DNA of 64,000 nt, taken from positions 62,001 to 126,000 of the forward strand of contig JAIXMN010000002.1 in the NCBI GenBank assembly GCA_025716815.1, written 5' to 3'. The notes beneath the pieces were generated by a model that saw nothing but the letters and a program-made list of their open reading frames with translations, searched no databases and was not told the DNA's origin. A program made the position numbers and the translations under genes. Source of the DNA: Dichotomocladium elegans. Taxonomy: Eukaryota > Mucoromycota > Mucoromycetes > Mucorales > Lichtheimiaceae. Of the stretch, positions 57,684-64,000 are shown piece after piece; the stretch's first letter is position 1; every line of letters begins with the position of its first letter.

Positions 57684-60455
57684 ATGTTAAACATTATAGT
57701 CAATAAACTCCAAGACGCCTTTGCGGCGGTTGGTGTTCATAACCCTGTCGATCTGCCACAAATTACAGTAATTGGATCCCAATCCAGCGGCAAAAGCTCG
57801 GTCCTTGAGAATATTGTCGGCCGAGATTTCTTACCGCGTGGAACCGGTATCGTCACCCGTCGGCCCCTGGTATGGCCCTTTTTTTGTACTGAGCATAAAT
57901 CGGGGAAATTGCTTACCAGTGACGGCCAACGAAAACCACGTACCATAGGTATTACAACTTATCAACAGGCCGGCAACGACGTCTTCAGAGAAAGAAGAAG
58001 GTTCTGAGGGTGACCCGGAAGAGAATCCGGACGAGTGGGGAGAATTTCTTCATTTGCCCGGGCAGAAGTTCTATGATTTTGGAAAGATTCGGGAGGAAAT
58101 CATCAAGGATACAGAGCTCAAGACCGGAAAAAATGCAGGTGGGATGGATAATTGTATGCATTTTTGATGTAGTAACTTACATTTTTATCCAGGCGTCTCG
58201 CCTCAGCCAATCAATCTTAGAATTTTCTCACCCAATGTACTCACGCTGACACTTATTGATTTACCTGGCCTAACACGGGTACGGAAATCCACTCTATCTA
58301 TCAGCGTGGTTGCTAATGAGGTTTTAGGTGCCAGTCGGTGACCAGCCAAAGGATATTGAAAAGCAGATTCACGACATGATTTTAAAATATATCACAAAAC
58401 CAAACGCAATCATCCTTGCCGTTACTGCAGCAAACTCGGATCTGGCCAATTCAGACGGCTTGAAGCTCGCCCGAGAAGTCGATCCCGAGGGATATAGGAC
58501 GATAGGAGTTTTGACCAAAGTGGATTTGATGGACCAAGGCACCGATGTCATTGACATCTTGGCGGGTCGTATCATTCCCTTGCGACTTGGTAGGCTGATT
58601 TGGAACTTTGGATCCTTTCTTTTTGCAGGGTGTTATGGTAACGAGGACGATGCACTCATCAATGATCTCCTTAGGCTATGTCCCAGTCGTCAACCGGGGA
58701 CAGCGCGATATCGAAAACAAAAAGAGCATTTCGAAAGCGCTTTTGGCAGAGCGAGCGTTCTTTGAAAACCATCCGTCGTATCGAAGCAAAGCAGAATTCT
58801 GCGGTACCCCATTCCTCGCAGCAAAGCTCAACAAGGTATAGGTGGGATTGGAGACCGATATATCCAGACGAGCGCTTAAATGCTGTCGCTAGATTTTAAT
58901 GCATCATATCAAAAATACCCTCCCCGAGATTAAAGCCAAGATCCAAGCGGCTTTGAGTAAATACCTCAACGAGCTTGCGCAACTCGGTGATCCCCTGGGG
59001 GACAATAGTTCCCAACAGGCCAATTTTGTTCTCAACATCATCACAGAGTTCTGTAACGAATTCCGGGATATCATCGACGGTAAATCGAATGATCTCTCCA
59101 GTTATGAACTCTCTGGTGGTGCACGCATTAGTTTTGTTTTCTATGAACTTTACGGTAACGGGATCAAGGCAATCGATCCCCTCGAACAGACCAAGGACGG
59201 TGAAATCCGGGTTCTTTTATACAATACCTCGGTACGAGATTAGTTTACTGGAGATGTCAAAGAAATGCTAAGTTCTATGCTTGTATTCAGGGTACATCCC
59301 CTTCTTTGTTCATTGCTACCAAAGCTTTCGAAGGCATAATCAAGAAGCAAATTAGACGATTAGAAGATCCAAGCCTTCGTTGTATCAACATGGTCTATGA
59401 TGAGCTCGTTCGGATCTTGGGCCAATTGCTAAACAAACAGGCAAGTGAGCAATTCACTCTCTTCGAGATAAATAGGGAAATTGATTTTTTTTTTGCTTTA
59501 ATAACTAGTTCTTCAAGCGATTCCCTTCAATGAAAGAGAAGTTTTATACCATTGTTCTGGCGTATTTCAAAAAGCAGATGGTCCCGACTATCAAGATTGT
59601 ATCCGACCTTGTTGCGTACGTGATATCTTGTGTGAGGATTGTATAGACTTAGCTGACGCTCTCTGTCTCTCATTGATAGCATGGAAGCATGCTATATCAA
59701 TTCGGCTCACCCTGACCTCATGAGTGCGCATCAAGCCATTGCGACGGTTAATGAGCAGATGGTCCAGAGGATGCAGCCAGCAAACGGCTCTCCAAGACAT
59801 TCGAGATCTTCTCAACAACTAGCTGGTCTGCCCGTAACGTCATCTACTATTCCGGAACAGGACGGCTCGCTTTTCGGGAGCTTTTTCTCCGGTCCAAAGA
59901 AGACCAAGAAACCAGCAGGCTTCATGGAAGCTGTAAGCAAAAAACGGGCTGAGATGGAAGAAATATCAGTGTATGGGAGGGGGGTTCTAACAAACTGGTT
60001 CGTGGGCTAGCCCCCTGCAACCCTCAAGGCTACTGGTGCTCTGTCCGATCGCGAGTATATGGAAACCGAAGTGATCAGTACGTATGCAGTCATTTGGATG
60101 TTCGAGAACGGACGCGCTCAACCTCTTATATATTAGAACTCCTTATCCAATCCTATTACAATATCGTGAAGCGTACGATGATTGACATGGTTCCCAAGGC
60201 TATTATGTTGAATCTCGTGAACCGAGCAAAAGAAGGACTACAGAGCGAGCTCCTTGTTGAACTTTACAAGACGGATGTATTGGACGATCTCTTGAAGGAA
60301 TCCGAGTTTACCCAAGAGCGACGAAAGGAATGCAAAAAGATGATTGAGGTAGACTATATTATAGGTGTTGCGGGGGATGCTGTAGGGAACAGCGCTCAAT
60401 TTAACTTTTTGTGTAGGTTTTGCAAAAAGCCGAAGCGATTGTCGGATCGATGTAG
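57684..60455 (+). CDS. VPS1: Dynamin-like GTPase VPS1
   Basis: Twelve exons: 57684-57869, 57949-58138, 58193-58278, 58328-58589, 58675-58835, 58893-59231, 59291-59440, 59509-59615, 59680-59932, 60011-60077, 60137-60348, 60417-60455; 683 aa (yeast Vps1 is 704). G1 GSQSSGKSS at 31-39, switch [14 protein letters not shown]3 DLPG, G4 [11 protein letters not shown], then middle domain and GTPase effector domain ([10 protein letters not shown] and [12 protein letters not shown]). The [15 protein letters not shown] and [14 protein letters not shown] segments favour Vps1 over mitochondrial Dnm1. It acts in vacuolar sorting, endosome and peroxisome fission. Intron 7 has a GC donor (GCAAGT); the neighbouring GTGAGC would break the frame. 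The variable insert contains a Gly/Phe-Ser segment ([11 protein letters not shown]) shared with other Vps1. Confidence 0.94.
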
Positions 60456-61032
60456 TTGGTTAGCTTTTTTGCATAAAATATTTACACTTTGCAATGATGC
60501 GTGCACAGGATACCATCAACATATATATACACACACATGCAATAACGACCTAGCCCTTGTATTCTTTTGTGGAACTCAATGCAGGCGCATATACTGCAAG
60601 GGCCTCCTTACCTGTATAATGGCTTTCTGGTATCCCTCTTGTCTTATTTCGCGTGCTGCGGCACAAATGCTGTTCTAAAAAAGTTGCCAAAACGAAACCT
60701 TTTGATTTCTTTTGTAAATCATGGCAAAATCGATTCTTTGTCAATCACAGCATGAAGTTGCATTAAAAATGTAATGGCAGGAGGGGGAGAAAGGAAGAGT
60801 CGAAAGTTGCTTGGGGGATAGAAAGGGCTTTACGGATCGATGATGCAGGCAAGTCACGAAACGGACCCTTCTCACTTCCATCTATCCTAACTTGTTCCAC
60901 TCATCTGAGTAAGATGCTCTTTTCTCTTTCTTCTTCCTTTCTTCACTTCCCACACCCGTCCCCCCGTCTATTTTTCTCCCACCACCCATCACGCGTGCAA
61001 CTTGGCAGATACATTGTATAAACGCAAAAAAG
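60456..61032. other. Intergenic between VPS1 and SIP3-like gene
   Basis: No exon recognised. Pyrimidine-rich from 60915 to 60990, as expected before a start at 61033. Confidence 0.45.
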
Positions 61033-64000
61033 ATGGAGAATGCTACACTCGTATCATCGCCAACAAACGTCTGGACACTGCATGACGTTATCCTCGATTC
61101 TCCGGTGTGGAAATCCAACTTGGCCCACCTAGAAGAACAAATTGACCATTTTGAGAAATGGGTGGAAGGGTTCACGAGAGCGCTGAAACAATTTGTGGAC
61201 GCCGTCATCAGTGGGTCCTTTTTTTTACTTGCATCAAACCGGAATTTATGCTGACTTGGGACAACACACGCGCAGAATACAACACACAGACAGGCCATCT
61301 CTGCAAAAAAATCCTCCCGCAAAACATGGATGGATCTCTCATCGGTAACCATCCACCTTCCCCAACCCCCCCGAAGTTTAATTAATGCATGGAACTGACG
61401 TGCTCATACCTAACATACCGCATGCGTAATACGCACAAACTCGGTTTCAAAACAGACCCACAGGTTGCCGGTATGATTATTAACACTTTTGCTAGTACTT
61501 TGCAGTGCCATTTGGCATTTAAAACCAAAATGGCAAGTGTGTGATTCTCTCTCGGGGAAGAGGGGGTGACCATGAAAAGTGAAATGAAACAGAAGCAAGA
61601 AAGAGAGAACAAGAACTGGTGGCAATTGTAACGGATCGGCAAATGACTGATGACTACGACATTCAGGTATCTGATCTGCAAGACAATCTATTGCATCCGC
61701 TTCAACAATTTATAAAGCATGAATTGAAAGAAATTAAGGTTCGCCTCTTGAATACATCTCCTCAGTCTCCCATCCCCCTCCTGGAACTCCATTTCCCTAA
61801 CGGGATTAATTTTAACCATTTTCGGCTGCCACCATCTTTCCTGTTTATAGGAAGCACGGAGGGTTTACGAAAGGATATCAGACAGATACGACGCACAAAT
61901 ACAGCGGTACAGCGCTCTGAGCAAAACGAAGGAGGCGAGCGCTTTGCGTGAAGATGCTTTTCAAACGTATGACGTACGCAAATCCTACGCTAGGACCAGC
62001 AAAGAGTATTTCCTGCAAATCGTTGCCTTCAAAGCCAACCTCGAGCACATCTTGGTAGAATGTTTTACATCTGCCATGGTAGCACACGTGGAAGAGGTTG
62101 ATCAAGCCACTCAGTCGTCTTCACAGTCAAGAGCTATGCTGTCTGGTTGGCAGCAGTGGCTAGAGGAGGTATCATAATACATACACTCATTATCAGGAAG
62201 GCGGAGGGGTTGCAAAAGGGGTATGTGTGTATGGGATACTTAACTCAATGTATGCTATATACCGTAGAGTAAAGCCACATGCGAATACCAACTCGGCAAG
62301 ATTACAGAAGCCTCGCAGGTGTTGGAGAATTCTGTGATACAGAAAATGCGGCCCCATCGATCCCTCAGAACATACAGCAGTCCGAGCAATAGCGAGCTTC
62401 CACCGCCACCACCGCCTGTAGCAACTCCACCTGTTCCCGATCATGCAGCAGGTGCTTCGTCGTTATCCATCCCAAAGGACAATACCACCCCATCTCCAGA
62501 ACTCTCTAGTAGCCCTCTGTCCAGAGTAAACTCATCAACGTCCCAATGCGATGGGAACTCAAAGGAGGGATATTTAATCACCCGTACAGTCGTTGGGAAG
62601 CCTGCACGCTACTCGTGGATCCGACGCTGGTTTTTTGTACAGAACGGCTGGTTTGGCTCATGTATCGTTACAACTGTTGACAAAAACAAGGGATGCATCA
62701 CTATTGCCGGTGATCGGATAGCGGTCGCCAGTTGCTCTTGTCGGATTGTTAATGACATTGATCGTCGTTTTTGCTTTGAAGTAAGAAGCAACAAGACAGA
62801 TAGGTAACACTGACAAGGCGTTTGTATAAGTCAGGTCCATACACTCATCTGTTCTTCTCAGCTCAATTTTGGTTCAAGCGGAGACCGAGGAGGAAATGCA
62901 GCTATGGATACGTTCCGTGGAAGAACATAAGGCGTTCCAACAGCAGCGGCAACATGAATTAGGAAATGATGACCATGGTCCCCAGTCTGTCAATTTTTAT
63001 TCGACGCCTGGTCCTCTTCTTGCTCCAAGATCCATTCTGGACATCCGCAGTGCATCCAGCTCTCCGCTAACCGTGATGACAAACTCTCCATTGCTGACTG
63101 CGCTTAGCTCAACCCCGGCTAACGAGACAGTATCCTTGTCCACCCCGTCGTCCGCTTCCCAAATCATTGCTTTGATGATTGAACGTGCACCTCCGTCTAC
63201 ATCATTATCTGTTGACCCACTCCCGGTACCGCAGCAACAGGCTAACCAGAACGAGCAGTCCTCAGCATCCCCGGCTTGTTCTATATCTACGGACGGAGTT
63301 CGTTTGGACGCACCTGTGCCACCTGAGATGGCTAGATCGGGATCGTCGAATGCAACAGTATCATCAAGTCCACAGCTGGAGAATGACATCATCCCACCCC
63401 AATCCACATCTCCTGCACCTGCATCAACATGGGGTATGCCATGGATCAAGTCCGGGTTCGGTGCGCTAGCAAACTCCGGTAATGGGACGGATGTCGGATC
63501 CAATTATGTTGACATGCACGCGTCAAAGAACGAACCGAACTTGATATTTGTTTGGCCGACTCAATTTGAGATGAATGCTCGGCGTGTCGAGTTGAATGGC
63601 TACACGGACGAACTCAAATCCAGGCAGAGGGAGCTAAGGAGCCTGTTTCTTGGTGTACAAAATGACGAGATAGTTATCGAAGGTATTCTGGAGATACCCG
63701 GGTGATAATAATACGCATCTATTGATGCCCCTCCGCAAATTTAGCTTTTTCTGCTTCATTGTACCGAAAGACTGCTACAATTGGGATGAATAAGGATGAC
63801 ACGGAATCGGAATATGGATACAGCGGTCGGTGTTATGTGACACAGAATCGCTTGTGGTTCTACAGCACAACACTAAATACAAATGTTAACACGGTACGTG
63901 GATAGGATAATAGCTGTGGGAAGTGATGATACAGCAATTTCACACAAAGAACGGTTAGGTCGTCATTCCTCTCGAGGATATTAAATCTATACGCCTGGAG
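61033..64000 (+). CDS. SIP3: SIP3-like BAR-PH-GRAM protein (5' part)
   Basis: Nine exons so far: 61033-61210, 61276-61344, 61456-61532, 61667-61738, 61851-62168, 62268-62803, 62862-63682, 63745-63893, 63959-64000+; 754 residues up to the window edge. A BAR-type helical region (1 to about 270; HLEEQIDHFEKWVEGF, KEYFLQIVAFKANLEHIL) is followed by a Pro/Ser linker, a PH domain (KEGYLITRT to EEEMQLWIRSV, about 335-440), a long Ser/Thr/Pro linker, and the start of a GRAM domain (RCYVTQNRLWFYSTTL, then VVIPLEDIKSIR). This order matches SIP3/Lam3-type lipid transfer proteins at ER contact sites, whose StART-like (VASt) domain would come next. Intron 3 has a GC donor. The right part is cut off by the window. 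Confidence 0.85.

Noticed and set aside
58328..58835. Dnm1/Drp1-type mitochondrial fission dynamin.
   Set aside because: Segments such as [15 protein letters not shown] and the short variable region fit Vps1 better than Dnm1.
1..64000. tRNA, rRNA or riboswitch genes.
   Set aside because: No box A/box B pairs, rRNA-like blocks or known aptamer patterns were found by eye; a covariance-model scan would be needed to exclude small RNAs.

Overview
This window is a stretch of nuclear chromosome from a filamentous, early-diverging fungus, most likely Mucoromycota. I infer this from short GT-AG introns (mostly 55-140 nt), fungal forms of core eukaryotic genes (COX12, TVP15, DUG1, QCR2, YME2, VPS1, PFA4, UTP11), and several genes shared with animals but unfamiliar from model yeasts (a FAM72 homologue, GNL1, a PHOSPHO-type phosphatase, a DUF1647-type protein, a HAP1/TRAK-like coiled-coil protein). 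No prokaryotic operon structure, rRNA, tRNA or intact transposon was seen. I reconstructed 28 protein genes and about 124 introns by reading splice sites and checking that the reading frame carries through every junction; one gene runs off the right edge.

Left part (1-13.2 kb): an ENA-type cation P-type ATPase, then COX12 and TVP15 on the minus strand, a universal stress protein and a DUF1647-like type II membrane protein on the plus strand, then a Yck-type casein kinase 1 and the DUG1 dipeptidase on the minus strand. At 13.2-14.35 kb is a single-exon HMG-box (MATA_HMG-like) transcription factor with a gene-free, AT-rich 1.7 kb upstream region, followed by a dienelactone hydrolase (minus) and the circularly permuted GTPase GNL1 (plus). 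19.7-22.4 kb is the most gene-poor stretch and holds only faint, possibly transposase-derived remnants.

Middle (22.4-44 kb): a tail-anchored coiled-coil protein with a HAP1/TRAK-like CC1 box, a DGAT2 acyltransferase tail-to-tail with a PHOSPHO-type phosphatase, the mitochondrial inner membrane protein YME2, an AVT-type amino acid transporter, the complex III core protein QCR2, an EamA/SLC35G-like transporter, a CAMK-like kinase, an alpha-oxoamine synthase (BioF-like) ending in a peroxisomal AKL signal, and a wax-synthase-like MBOAT enzyme.

Right part (44-64 kb): VPS18 (17 exons), UTP11, a Q/M-rich prion-like protein, FAM72, the DHHC palmitoyltransferase PFA4, an F-box protein with an N-terminal TPR-like region, the dynamin VPS1, and the 5' part of a SIP3-like BAR-PH-GRAM protein. 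The set is mostly housekeeping: mitochondrial respiration (COX12, QCR2, YME2), endosome/vacuole and Golgi traffic (VPS18, VPS1, TVP15, PFA4, SIP3-like) and lipid metabolism (DGAT2, MBOAT, PHOSPHO). The genes are not arranged as a pathway cluster.

The most notable observations are the HAP1/TRAK/BICD-like candidate dynein adaptor with a C-terminal membrane anchor; a high share (7 of about 124) of GC-AG introns, all with a GCAAG donor; several micro-exons down to 5 nt that restore conserved motifs; the HMG-box gene and its AT-rich upstream region; and a FAM72 homologue in a fungus.
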